A stretch of 64,000 nt of DNA from Stenotrophomonas bentonitica (GTDB taxonomy: Bacteria > Pseudomonadota > Gammaproteobacteria > Xanthomonadales > Xanthomonadaceae), in contig NZ_PKQP01000002.1 of NCBI RefSeq assembly GCF_002887735.1, positions 62,001 to 126,000 on the forward strand. The letters run 5' to 3'. Positions 49,939-58,983 of this stretch are shown here, one piece after another; the stretch's first letter is position 1; each line of letters opens with the position of its first letter. The translations under genes were made by a program, and so were the position numbers. The notes beneath the pieces are model-generated. The model was not told where the DNA came from. It saw only the letters and a program-made list of their open reading frames with translations, and made no database searches.

Positions 49939-51087
49939 TCACCATTCGGCAACGGAGCCGTCGCTGTGGCGCCAGATCGGGTTGCGCCAGTCAGGCGGGT
50001 TTTCATGGGCATGGCGCAGGCGCTCCTCATCGATTTCCACGCCCAGCCCGGGTTTGGGCAGGGCGGCGATGCTGCCATGGTCGCAGTGGAAGTCGTCCTT
50101 GTTCAACACGTAATCGAGCAGATCGGCGCCCTGGTTGTAGTGGATGCCGATGCTCTGTTCCTGCAGCACCGCGTTGTGCGAGACGAAATCCAACTGCAGG
50201 CAGGCCGCGAGCGCGACCGGGCCCAGCGGGCAGTGCGGCGCGAGCGCGACATCGTAGGCTTCGGCCATCGCCGCGATCTTCAGGCACTCGGTGAGGCCAC
50301 CGGCATGCGAGAGATCCGGTTGCAGCAACGACAGACCGCCGTTGGCGAGGACCTGCTTGAATTCGAAGCGCGAGTACATGCGCTCACCGGCCGCCAGTGG
50401 AATCGAGGTGGCCGCAGCCAGGCGCGGGTAATACTCGGCCTGCTCCGGAAGGACCGGCTCTTCAACGAACAGTGGCCGGTATGGCTCCAGTTCCTTGAGC
50501 AGGACCCGGGCCATCGGTGCGCCCACCCGGCCATGGAAATCCACGCCGAAATCGATGCTGTCGCCGAATGCATCGCGCAGCGCGGCGACCTTGGCGATGG
50601 CGGCATCCACGCGGCGGGGGCTGTCCAGCAGCTGCATCTCTTCAGTGCCGTTGAACTTGAACGTATCAAAGCCGAGCGCGCGGTACCGATGTACCTGCTC
50701 GACCAGATCGGCCGGCCGGTCGCCGCCCACCCAGCGGTAGGTCTTCATGCGATCGCGCACCAGGCCCCCCAGCAACTGGTAGACCGGCACGCCGAGCGCC
50801 TTGCCCTTGATGTCCCACAGCGCCTGGTCGATGCCGGCGATGGCGCTCATCAAAATCGCGCCGCCGCGGTAGAAGCCGCCGCGGTACATCGTCTGCCACA
50901 GGTCGTTGATCCGGGCCGGGTCCTTGCCGATCAGATACGCCGACAGCTCATGCACGGCGGCGTCCACCGTGCGTGCGCGGCCTTCGATCACCGGTTCGCC
51001 CCAGCCGACGATGCCCTCGTCGGTCTCGATCTTCAGGAACAGCCAACGCGGTGCGGCGTGATAGGTAACCAGTCGGGTGATCTTCAT
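49939..51087 (-). CDS. dgoD: D-galactonate dehydratase
   Basis: DgoD dehydrates D-galactonate to 2-dehydro-3-deoxygalactonate. The 382-residue enolase-superfamily protein has the family length and motifs: [29 protein letters not shown] near residues 67-95, metal and catalytic residues in [21 protein letters not shown] and [12 protein letters not shown], and the catalytic His in APHCPLGP. The closely related substrate classes are hard to separate by eye, but neighbours dgoK and dgoA fix the call. It overlaps dgoA by four bases. Confidence 0.94.
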   Translation of the reverse strand: MKITRLVTYHAAPRWLFLKIETDEGIVGWGEPVIEGRARTVDAAVHELSAYLIGKDPARINDLWQTMYRGGFYRGGAILMSAIAGIDQALWDIKGKALGVPVYQLLGGLVRDRMKTYRWVGGDRPADLVEQVHRYRALGFDTFKFNGTEEMQLLDSPRRVDAAIAKVAALRDAFGDSIDFGVDFHGRVGAPMARVLLKELEPYRPLFVEEPVLPEQAEYYPRLAAATSIPLAAGERMYSRFEFKQVLANGGLSLLQPDLSHAGGLTECLKIAAMAEAYDVALAPHCPLGPVALAACLQLDFVSHNAVLQEQSIGIHYNQGADLLDYVLNKDDFHCDHGSIAALPKPGLGVEIDEERLRHAHENPPDWRNPIWRHSDGSVAEW

Positions 51088-51704
51088 CCGTGCGTAGTCC
51101 GGTAGGCCTGGAGGAACGCCTGGGCCTGCTCGCGGGTACGCTGCAGCGGCTGGGCGGGTTGATAGAGATCGCCCCCGATCCCGGCACCGACCGCACCGGC
51201 GGCGAGGTAGCTGGCGAGGGAGTCCGGGGTCACGCCGCCGACCACGTACAACGGCAGCTCGCGCGGCAATACCGAGCGCAGGGCGCGCACGTGGCCGGGG
51301 CCATAGGTGGCCGCAGGGAACAGCTTGAGCATCTGCGCACCGGCATCGATCGCATCGAATGCCTCGCTGGCGGTGGCGAACCCGGCCATCACCTGCAGGC
51401 CCTGATCCACCGCGTGGCGGATCAGCGCCGGCCGCGTGTTGGGGGTGACGATGAAGCGTGCGCCGATCTCCACCAATGCGTCCACCTGCTGTTCGCGCAG
51501 CACGGTGCCGCCCCCGATCCAGGCCTGTGCACCGAACGCGCGCTGCGCGCCGGCGATGCTGTCTTCCCAGCGTGGCGAGTTCAGCGGGACTTCGATCGCA
51601 TCGAAGCCGGCATCCACCAGTGCGCGGACGTGAGCGAGGGTGTCTTCGGGGGGGATGCCGCGCAGGATCGCGACAAGCGGCAGATGGAAGGTCGGTGCGG
51701 TCAT
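51084..51704 (-). CDS. dgoA: 2-dehydro-3-deoxy-6-phosphogalactonate aldolase
   Basis: DgoA splits 2-dehydro-3-deoxy-6-phosphogalactonate into pyruvate and glyceraldehyde 3-phosphate. The 206-residue class I aldolase of the KDPG/KDPGal family has Glu38 in [10 protein letters not shown], the phosphate loop WIGGGTVLR, and Schiff-base Lys127 in [13 protein letters not shown]. The LNSP after the Glu and TPNTRPALI are typical of the KDPGal rather than KDPG branch. It begins two bases after the SDR stop and overlaps dgoD. Confidence 0.93.
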   Translation of the reverse strand: MTAPTFHLPLVAILRGIPPEDTLAHVRALVDAGFDAIEVPLNSPRWEDSIAGAQRAFGAQAWIGGGTVLREQQVDALVEIGARFIVTPNTRPALIRHAVDQGLQVMAGFATASEAFDAIDAGAQMLKLFPAATYGPGHVRALRSVLPRELPLYVVGGVTPDSLASYLAAGAVGAGIGGDLYQPAQPLQRTREQAQAFLQAYRTTHG

Positions 51705-51706
51705 GA

Positions 51707-52456
51707 TTACTCGTGGTAAAGCTGGGAACGGCCACCGTCGATCAGGATGTCGGTGGCATTGATGAAGCGGGCTTCGTCACTGGCCAGGAACAGCGCGGTA
51801 TGCGCCACCTCGCCGGGCTCGCCGATGCGCTTGCAGGGCAGCAGCTGCTCCTGTGCGTGGCGCGTGGCGGCCGGGTCGGCGCTGTTGGCGAACCAGGCTT
51901 CGATCCGCGGCACCAGGATCAGCCCCGGCGAAATCGAGTTCACCCGGATGCCCTGCGCCGCATACTCGATGCCCAGCGCTTTGCTCAGCCCGATCAGCCC
52001 ATGCTTGGCGACCGGGTAGGGGAAGGCGTGCGGGATGATGCGGTGGCCATGCACCGAGGCGATGTTGACGATGGAACCGGCCTGCTGCGCCACCATCGCC
52101 GGCAGCACTGCGCGGCACACGTTCCAGGCGCCTTTGAGGTTGAGGTCCAGGCAGCGTTCCCACTGTGCGTCTTCCAGCTGCAGTGGGTCGGCGAAGACAT
52201 CGGCCCCGGCATTGTTGACCAGCACGTCCACGCGCCCATGCTCGGCGCGGATGGCCTCCACCAGGGCACGCACGGCGGCGGCATCGGTGATGTCGGCCAG
52301 GCGATGGTCGATCCGGGCATCCACGGCATGCGGTGGATTGAGATCCAGTCCGATCACCCGGGCGCCGTGCACGGCGAACAGCGCGGCGGTGGCCGCACCG
52401 ATGCCGCTGGCCGTGCCGGTCACCAGCGCGATCTTGTCCTGCAGTCGTTTACTCAT
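51707..52456 (-). CDS. SDR family oxidoreductase, probable galactose 1-dehydrogenase
   Basis: This 249-residue short-chain dehydrogenase has the Rossmann motif TGTASGIG at residues 13-20, NNAG near 81-84 and the catalytic set Ser134, Tyr147 and Lys151 (SVHGHRI, YPVAK). As the first gene of an operon with SMP-30 lactonase, dgoD, dgoK and dgoA, it most likely oxidises D-galactose to the lactone. An L-arabinose or fucose activity cannot be excluded from sequence. ATG 52456 ([14 protein letters not shown]) is the family start. Confidence 0.85.
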   Translation of the reverse strand: MSKRLQDKIALVTGTASGIGAATAALFAVHGARVIGLDLNPPHAVDARIDHRLADITDAAAVRALVEAIRAEHGRVDVLVNNAGADVFADPLQLEDAQWERCLDLNLKGAWNVCRAVLPAMVAQQAGSIVNIASVHGHRIIPHAFPYPVAKHGLIGLSKALGIEYAAQGIRVNSISPGLILVPRIEAWFANSADPAATRHAQEQLLPCKRIGEPGEVAHTALFLASDEARFINATDILIDGGRSQLYHE

Positions 52457-52637
52457 CGAACAGTGTGTCCAGGGGAGCCAACGGCAGACGGTACGACAAA
52501 GCGGGGACGGACAAAGCAGGCTCCAGGAATCGGCGGGCGCGGGGGGCGCTGGCGGGCTGGCAGCCGGGGGCGGCGCAACCATACGATCAGGGTTGCGTGC
52601 GAAGGTATTCTTATCAAATGAAATTTTTCGGAATATC

Positions 52638-52656
52638 TATTCCCCCGTCGAATACC
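52638..52656. promoter_or_regulatory. Candidate LysR-type operator in dgo/lysR intergenic region
   Basis: TATTC-N7-GAATA (52638-52654) extends to GGTATTC on the minus strand. It contains the LysR T-N11-A core as TTC-N7-GAA and lies between the divergent SDR and lysR genes. An overlapping GGAATA-TC-TATTCC dyad (52630-52643) and a further GGTATTC at 52604 give extra half-sites. Confidence 0.5.
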
Positions 52657-52694
52657 GTGATTCAATGCGGCGATCAACGCAGAACGGATGTGTG

Positions 52695-53657
52695 ATGACC
52701 ACCGCGCCTGGCCCCTGGACAAATGCCTCCCGGCTCAAGACCCGGCATTTGATGTTGTTGCTGCACCTGCATGAACATGGTTCGGTCCTGCGCGCGGCCG
52801 AGGCCGCCGCCATGACCCAGCCGGCCGCGTCCAAGCTGCTGGCGGAGATGGAAGACATGCTCGGGGTGAAACTGTTCGAGCGCCATGCCCGCGGCGTGGA
52901 GCCGACCTGGTACGGCCACGTGCTGATCCGGCGCGCACGCTCGGCAATGTCCGAGATCGGGCGGGCCACGGAGGAGATCGCCGCGCTGCGCAGCGGGCAT
53001 CGGGGCCAGGTGTCGATCGGCACCGTGGTCAACCCGGGCACCAACCTGGTGCCACAGGCGATCGCCGAGGTGAAGCGCGAGTTCCCGGACATCCTGATCC
53101 GGGTCGAGATGGACTACAGCCGGCCCCTGGTGGCCCGTCTGCTGGACGGCCAGCTGGACCTGGTGATCGGCCGGATCCTCGGGCCGGAGGGTGCGGCGGA
53201 CCTGGCCTTCGAAGCGCTGGCCGATGAACCGCATTCGGTGATCGCCCGTGCCGGCCATCCGCTGGCCAACCGCGATGATCTGCACCATGCCGATCTGGCC
53301 CGGCATGGCTGGATCCTGCCCCCGGCCGACAGCGTGCTGCGCGCGCGGCTGGACGCGCTGTTCCTGGAACAGGGCCTGCCGATCCCGCAGAACATCATCG
53401 AGACCAGTTCATTGCCGGTGATGACCAGCCTGCTGCGCGGCAGCGATCTGCTCGCCGCGCTGCCGGTGGAATCGGTGGCGCCCTACATCCAGGCCAAGCT
53501 GCTGACCGTGCTGCCGATCGATGTGGGCGTCCGCATGGAATCGTTCGGGATCATCTACCGGCGCGGCCACGTGCTGCCGCCCGCCGCCGAACGCATGCTG
53601 TTGGCCCTGCGTACCACCGCGCGCTGGCTGTATCCGGGGCTCCGCGGGAGCGGCTGA
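52695..53657 (+). CDS. LysR-type regulator, probable controller of galactose/xyloglucan genes
   Basis: This 320-residue regulator has an N-terminal winged helix (residues 14-75: RLKTRHLMLLLHLHEHGSVL, then AAAMTQPAASKLLAEMEDMLGVKLF) and a LysR effector domain (about 100-310). It resembles the GbpR subgroup, which in Agrobacterium and relatives responds to sugars such as galactose. It is divergent from the dgo operon and directly precedes the xyloglucan cluster. An ATG at 52695 is preferred; a GTG one codon upstream is possible. The effector is inferred to be galactose or a catabolite. Confidence 0.87.
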   Translation: MTTAPGPWTNASRLKTRHLMLLLHLHEHGSVLRAAEAAAMTQPAASKLLAEMEDMLGVKLFERHARGVEPTWYGHVLIRRARSAMSEIGRATEEIAALRSGHRGQVSIGTVVNPGTNLVPQAIAEVKREFPDILIRVEMDYSRPLVARLLDGQLDLVIGRILGPEGAADLAFEALADEPHSVIARAGHPLANRDDLHHADLARHGWILPPADSVLRARLDALFLEQGLPIPQNIIETSSLPVMTSLLRGSDLLAALPVESVAPYIQAKLLTVLPIDVGVRMESFGIIYRRGHVLPPAAERMLLALRTTARWLYPGLRGSG

Positions 53658-53694
53658 CACGGGCCGGACCCCTGCTGGTATAGGCACAGTGAAT

Positions 53695-53714
53695 GGTATT
53701 CTCCGAAGGAATAC
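53695..53714. promoter_or_regulatory. Candidate LysR-type operator before the xyloglucan TonB receptor
   Basis: GTATTC-TCCGAAG-GAATAC is a perfect 6-bp-arm dyad with the same core and spacing (TATTC-N7-GAATA) as the site at 52638. It lies about 200 bases before the receptor gene and 38 bases after the lysR stop. Confidence 0.5.
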
Positions 53715-53917
53715 ATCCGGCCCAATATTTTATTGGCATGGAATGGCTCCCGCTGCCTAAGCTGCCCGCCAGCTACCACCCCTCACGAGGGTGGCCGCGA
53801 TGATCCCCGGGTCGGTTCCACCGGTGTCGGGGTCACCTTAAAACCTGATTGTTACAGGCAGCGCCGCCTTCGCAGCGCTGTCCACCGTCAGCACATGTGT
53901 CCTGGGAGGGAAACATC

Positions 53918-56620
53918 ATGTCAGTACGTTGTTGCCGTGGGGCGACAGGCGCATCCGTGCCTGCACGCACCCCCACCGCTGTGCGCCGCCGCGCGCTGGC
54001 GGTCTGCGTTTCGATGCTGGTTGCCGGCCAGGCCATGGCGCAACAGAGTGATATCCAGGACGCCACCGCGGCGACCCAGCTGGACACCGTCCAGGTGACC
54101 GGCACCCGCAGCAGCGTGACCCGTGCCCAGCAGATCAAACAGAATGCCGAGCAGATCGTGGATTCGATCGTGGCCGAGGACATCGGCAAGCTGCCAGACA
54201 ACAACGTCGCCGAGGCACTGCAGCGCATCTCCGGCATCCAGATCACCCGCAACTACGGCGAGGGCAGCACGATCGCCATCCGTGGCCTGACCCAGGTGCG
54301 CACCGAGCTCAACGGGCGTGACATCTTCACCGCCAATGACGGTCGCGGCCTGAGCTTCGAGGATGTGTCGGCCGAGCTGCTCGGTGGCGTCAATGTCTAC
54401 AAGAATCCGTCGGCGGAAATGATCGAAGGTGGCCTCGGTGGCACCGTCGACCTGCGTACGCGGCTGCCCTTCGATTACGAGGGCCGCAAAATCGCCGGCA
54501 GCCTGCAGTACAACCATTACGATCTGGCCGATGACAGCAAGCCCGCGTTCTCGGGCATGTTCAGCGACCGCTGGCAGACCGGCATCGGCGAAGTCGGCCT
54601 GCTGGTGAACTACTCGCAGCAGACCAGCCCGTTCCGCCAGGACACGATCTCGCTGGAGCCCTGGTATTCGCAGACGGACCTGCCCGGCTTCGAAGGGACC
54701 GAGGTATTCGTCCCGCATGGTGCCGGCGTCAACACCACCGTGGGTGAGCGCAAGCGCCGCACCGGCGCGGTGGCGCTGCAGTGGCGCCCGCGCGATGACA
54801 TCGAGGTGCAGGCGCAGGTGCTGCGCTCGGACTACGATTTCCGCTGGCAGGACTATTCCTTCTTCGCCTACAGCGGCGGCGATGCCATGCAGGGCGCGCG
54901 CGATATCGTGGTCAACGACCGCAACGAACTGGTCAGTGGCGTATTCCAGAATACCCCGGCCGATTCCAACACCAGCCTGACCCAGCGCAAGTCGATCACC
55001 ACCGACTACTCGCTCGGCGCGAAGTGGACGGTGAGCCCGAGCCTGACCCTGAGCACCGATGTCCAGTACGTCGATGCCACCACCAAGGGGACGCGCTACA
55101 TCGTGGGCACCGGCATGAACGCCACGCCGTTCTACACGATCGACCTCAGTGGCGACCTGCCGTACCTGGCGGTGACCGATGCAGTCGGCAACCAGGGATA
55201 CCTCACCGATCCGGCCAACTACGTCGGCTGGAAGTTCCACCTGGACAACAAGGACGACAACAAGGGCACCGAGTTCGCGTGGCGCTCGGACATGGACCTG
55301 GCGTTCGAGGATGGCTTCGCCCGCAGCTTCAAGGCCGGCGTGCGCTACACCGACCGCAAGGCCGAGAACCAGGGCAATGTCTGGCGCTTCATGTGGCTGG
55401 GCGCGCCGTTCGCCGATTTCCCGAACGTGGGCCTGGTGCCGAACCCGATCACCGACTTCTTCCGCGGCAAAAGCTACACCTTCGGGCCGACCCTGAGTGC
55501 CTCCGATGCCGCGGTGGAGAATTACGAGCAGACCCTGGCCGCGTTCGGTGCCGATCCGCTGGAATTCTCGCCGAACAACATCAACAACCAGCGCGAAAAG
55601 ACCTACGCCGCGTACGGCGTCCTTCGCTTCGGTGCGGATGACTGGGGCGTCCCGTTCGATGGCAACATCGGCGTGCGCGTGGTGCGGACCGAGGTGACCT
55701 CCGACGGCGTGCGTACCGGGACCGACATCGAAGGCGGTGGCCTGCTGCCGGTCAATGTCGAGCAGTCCTACACCGATGTGCTGCCCAGCCTCAACCTGCG
55801 CTGGATGTTCACCGACCAGCTGCAGCTGCGCTTTGCCGCCTCCAAGGGCATTTCGCGCCCGGGCTTCGACAAGCTCAACCCGAACCTGAGCCTGAGCGCG
55901 GCCGATGCCGGGGGTGGCGTGACCCGGCGCACCGGTTCGGCCGGCAATCCCAACCTCAAGCCGATGGAGGCCACCCAGTTCGATACGTCGCTGGAGTGGT
56001 ACTTCGGCCAAGGCTCGATGATGTACGGCACCGCCTTCTACAAGAAGGTCGATGGGTTCATCGCCAACGCCGTGTTCAACGAGGTCTACGCCGGCGAGAA
56101 CTGGGAGATCACCCGCCCGGTGAATGGCGATGACGGCAAGATCAAGGGCGTGGAGGTGGGCTACACCCAGTTCTTCGACTTCCTGCCGGGCTGGATGAGC
56201 CATTTCGGCCTGCAGACCAACTACACCTATGTCGACTCCAAGGCGCCCAGCCCGAATGCCACCGATACCAATGGCAGCCAGTTGGTGGTGCCGCTGGAGG
56301 GGCTCTCCAAGAACAGCTACAACGTCATCCTCAGCTATGAAGTCCCGCGCTTCCAGGCGCGCGTGGCCTACAACTGGCGCAGCGACTGGCTGATCACCAC
56401 GGCCGGCAACGGCACCGGCAACCTGCCTGTCTACAACAAGGGCTTTGGCCAGCTGGACGCCTCGCTGCGGTTCAACATCAACGAGGTGTGGTCGGTGTCG
56501 CTGGACGGCATGAACCTGCTCGATACCCGCAACGAAAGCTACCTGGGCTACACCACGCGCTACCGCGACTTCGTGATCAACGATCGTCGCTACGGCATCA
56601 CCCTGCGCGCCAGCCTGTAA
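53918..56620 (+). CDS. TonB-dependent outer-membrane transporter of the xyloglucan cluster
   Basis: This 900-residue receptor has a signal peptide (cleavage after AMA, residue 41), a TonB box in LDTVQVTGTRSS, a plug domain (about 60-180: EDIGKLPDNNVAEALQRISG, IAIRGLTQVRTELNGRDIF) and a large barrel ending ITLRASL. The LPDNNVAEALQR plug type belongs to the Xanthomonas/Caulobacter carbohydrate transporters, not siderophore receptors. It heads a set of xyloglucan enzymes, so it probably imports xyloglucan oligosaccharides to the periplasm. ATG 53918 follows GGGAGGG. The upstream 260 bases hold a LysR-type dyad. Confidence 0.9.
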   Translation: MSVRCCRGATGASVPARTPTAVRRRALAVCVSMLVAGQAMAQQSDIQDATAATQLDTVQVTGTRSSVTRAQQIKQNAEQIVDSIVAEDIGKLPDNNVAEALQRISGIQITRNYGEGSTIAIRGLTQVRTELNGRDIFTANDGRGLSFEDVSAELLGGVNVYKNPSAEMIEGGLGGTVDLRTRLPFDYEGRKIAGSLQYNHYDLADDSKPAFSGMFSDRWQTGIGEVGLLVNYSQQTSPFRQDTISLEPWYSQTDLPGFEGTEVFVPHGAGVNTTVGERKRRTGAVALQWRPRDDIEVQAQVLRSDYDFRWQDYSFFAYSGGDAMQGARDIVVNDRNELVSGVFQNTPADSNTSLTQRKSITTDYSLGAKWTVSPSLTLSTDVQYVDATTKGTRYIVGTGMNATPFYTIDLSGDLPYLAVTDAVGNQGYLTDPANYVGWKFHLDNKDDNKGTEFAWRSDMDLAFEDGFARSFKAGVRYTDRKAENQGNVWRFMWLGAPFADFPNVGLVPNPITDFFRGKSYTFGPTLSASDAAVENYEQTLAAFGADPLEFSPNNINNQREKTYAAYGVLRFGADDWGVPFDGNIGVRVVRTEVTSDGVRTGTDIEGGGLLPVNVEQSYTDVLPSLNLRWMFTDQLQLRFAASKGISRPGFDKLNPNLSLSAADAGGGVTRRTGSAGNPNLKPMEATQFDTSLEWYFGQGSMMYGTAFYKKVDGFIANAVFNEVYAGENWEITRPVNGDDGKIKGVEVGYTQFFDFLPGWMSHFGLQTNYTYVDSKAPSPNATDTNGSQLVVPLEGLSKNSYNVILSYEVPRFQARVAYNWRSDWLITTAGNGTGNLPVYNKGFGQLDASLRFNINEVWSVSLDGMNLLDTRNESYLGYTTRYRDFVINDRRYGITLRASL

Positions 56621-56745
56621 CGCGTGACCGTCTGCGGGCCTTCCTGCTTCGTGGCACCTCCCCAGCACGAAGCAGGGAGGACCGCAGCTTCTGTTCCAGG
56701 CGTGTGGACATTGGGCCGCATGCCGCTCCACCGGGAGGCCCGTGC

Positions 56746-58983
56746 ATGACCCCCGCCGATTGGCTGATCTGGACCGTGCGCGCATCGGTCCGCCCGCGTC
56801 ACTGCCGGGCAGGGTGGCTGGTGCTGCTGCTGGCCGTGTTTCCGGTTCTCGCCACCGCGGCGCCCTACCAGTGGCGCAACGTGGCCATCGGTGGCGGTGG
56901 CTTCGTGACCGGGCTGGTCTTCCATCCGGCCGAACCGGACCTGCTGTACGCGCGCACCGATGTCGGCGGTGCCTACCGTTGGGATCAGGCCAGCGGCCGC
57001 TGGAGCGCGTTGACCGACTGGCTCGGTCGTGACGATGCCAATCTCACCGGTATCGAAAGCCTGGCCGTGGACCCGCGCGACCCGCAGCGTGTCTATCTGG
57101 CCGCAGGCACCTATACCCACCCCCGCGTGGGCAATGGCGCGATCCTGCGTTCGTCCGATCGGGGGGCCACGTTCGCGCGCACCGATCTTCCCTTCAAACT
57201 CGGTGGCAACGAGCTTTCGCGCGGCAATGGCGAGCGACTGGCCGTGGACCCCCATCAAGGCGGCATTCTCCTGCTCGGCTCACGCAGCAATGGCCTGTGG
57301 CGCAGTGACGACCATGGTGCGCACTGGCAGGAAGTGACGACCTTCCCGGCGATCGCGCGCAGCGCGCAGGCCAGCGCGCCGGCCTGGAACGGCACGCAGC
57401 AGATCGGCATCGTGTTCGTGCAGTTCGATGCGCGCAGTGGCCGCGCTGGCAGCCCTACACCGGTGATCTACGCGGGCGTATCGACGACGACGGGCCCGGC
57501 GATTCTCCGCTCCACGGATGGTGGGCGCGCCTGGCAGCCGCTGCCCGGGCAACCGACCGGTCTGCGTCCCACCCGCATGGCGCAGGGCAGCGACGGTCGC
57601 CTCTACATCGCCTATGCGGATCTGCCCGGCCCGGACCGCATGGGCAACGGGGCGCTGTGGCGTTTCGACATCAAGCAGGCTCGGTGGCAGGACATCAGCC
57701 CGGTGCCGCAGTCCAGCGACACCCAGGGCGATGGCTTCGGCTGGGGCGCGGTCGCGGTGGAGGCCGGCAACCCGGACGTGGTGATGGCCAGCACCTTCAA
57801 CCGTTTCGGACCGCACGACGACATCTTCCGCAGTACCGATGGCGGTCGCAGCTGGACACCGGTCATCGCGGGCGCGAGGTTCGACCACGGCAACGCGCCA
57901 TGGACCGCACACGCCTCGCCGCACTGGATGGCCGACGTGCAGATCGATCCGTTCGATCCGCGCCGGGTGCTGTTCGTCACCGGCTACGGCCTGTGGGCGA
58001 GCCGCGATGTCCGCGCGGCCGATCACGGCCAGCCCGTGCAGTGGTGGTTCCAGAATGATGGGTTGGAAGAAACGGTCCCGCTGGACCTGGTCAGCCCGGG
58101 GCAGGGCGCGCACCTGCTGAGCGCGCTGGGCGACATCGATGGCTTCCGCCACGATGACCTGACCGTGTCGCCATTGCAGTACGCCGGTCCGCGCCTGACC
58201 AACAGCGAGAGCATCGACGCTGCCGCGCAGTCACCTTCCCACGTGGTGCGCAGCGGCACCGTGCGCCATCGCCTGCATGACGAGGTCCGTGCGGCCTGGT
58301 CGAACGATGGTGGGCGTACGTGGCAGGCGTTCGTCAGCGAACCGCCGGACGGCGAGGGCGCGGGCCGCATCCGCCTCGGCAGCGATGGCGGCCGGGTGCT
58401 GTGGCACACGTTGCGCGGCAGCCATTGGTATACCGATGACCACGGCCGGCATTGGCAGGCCGTGCGCGGCCTGCCCAACACTGCCGTGGTGGTCGCGGAC
58501 ACCCGCTCGCCTGCGCACTGGTATGGGTACGACGCCGCCAGCGGCGCGTTGCTGCGCAGCGACGATGGTGGCGCCTCGTTCGTCGCCGACCGCGTACGCC
58601 TGGCGCCGGCCCCGGTGCTGACGGCCGAGCTGCGCGCCGATCCACAGCAGGGTGGGCTGGTGTATGTCGGTGCCGGTCCGCAGGGGCTGCTGCGCTGGCG
58701 CGCTGGTGATCTGCAGCGCGTGGCGGGGGTGGATGCGGTTCACAGCCTCGGCGTCGGCAAGGGTGCCCCGGGTCGTGACGTTGCCAGCGTGTTCGTTGCG
58801 GGCACCGTCGAGGGCGTCCATGGGCTCTTCCGTTCCGATGACGGCGGTGCCCGGTGGCTGCGCATCGATGACGCCGCGCACCAGTTCGGTCAGATTCAAC
58901 GCGTCACCGGGGATCCGCGCCTGCATGGGCGCGTCTACTTCGCCACCGGTGGGCGCGGCATCGTCTATGGAGATCCACAATGA
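56746..58983 (+). CDS. GH74 family xyloglucanase
   Basis: This 745-residue secreted enzyme has a signal peptide (about 1-38) and two tandem beta-propellers of the GH74 fold. The start PYQWRNVAIGGGGFVTGLVF, the YARTDVGGAYRWD segment with the conserved Asp72, GAILRSSDRGATF, LPFKLGGNELSRGNGERLAVDP and repeated Asp-box-like motifs (RSTDGGRAW, RSDDGGASF) are characteristic. It would cut the xyloglucan backbone. The general-acid Asp of the second propeller could not be assigned by eye. GGGAGG precedes ATG 56746; the stop overlaps the next gene by ATGA. Confidence 0.88.
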   Translation: MTPADWLIWTVRASVRPRHCRAGWLVLLLAVFPVLATAAPYQWRNVAIGGGGFVTGLVFHPAEPDLLYARTDVGGAYRWDQASGRWSALTDWLGRDDANLTGIESLAVDPRDPQRVYLAAGTYTHPRVGNGAILRSSDRGATFARTDLPFKLGGNELSRGNGERLAVDPHQGGILLLGSRSNGLWRSDDHGAHWQEVTTFPAIARSAQASAPAWNGTQQIGIVFVQFDARSGRAGSPTPVIYAGVSTTTGPAILRSTDGGRAWQPLPGQPTGLRPTRMAQGSDGRLYIAYADLPGPDRMGNGALWRFDIKQARWQDISPVPQSSDTQGDGFGWGAVAVEAGNPDVVMASTFNRFGPHDDIFRSTDGGRSWTPVIAGARFDHGNAPWTAHASPHWMADVQIDPFDPRRVLFVTGYGLWASRDVRAADHGQPVQWWFQNDGLEETVPLDLVSPGQGAHLLSALGDIDGFRHDDLTVSPLQYAGPRLTNSESIDAAAQSPSHVVRSGTVRHRLHDEVRAAWSNDGGRTWQAFVSEPPDGEGAGRIRLGSDGGRVLWHTLRGSHWYTDDHGRHWQAVRGLPNTAVVVADTRSPAHWYGYDAASGALLRSDDGGASFVADRVRLAPAPVLTAELRADPQQGGLVYVGAGPQGLLRWRAGDLQRVAGVDAVHSLGVGKGAPGRDVASVFVAGTVEGVHGLFRSDDGGARWLRIDDAAHQFGQIQRVTGDPRLHGRVYFATGGRGIVYGDPQ

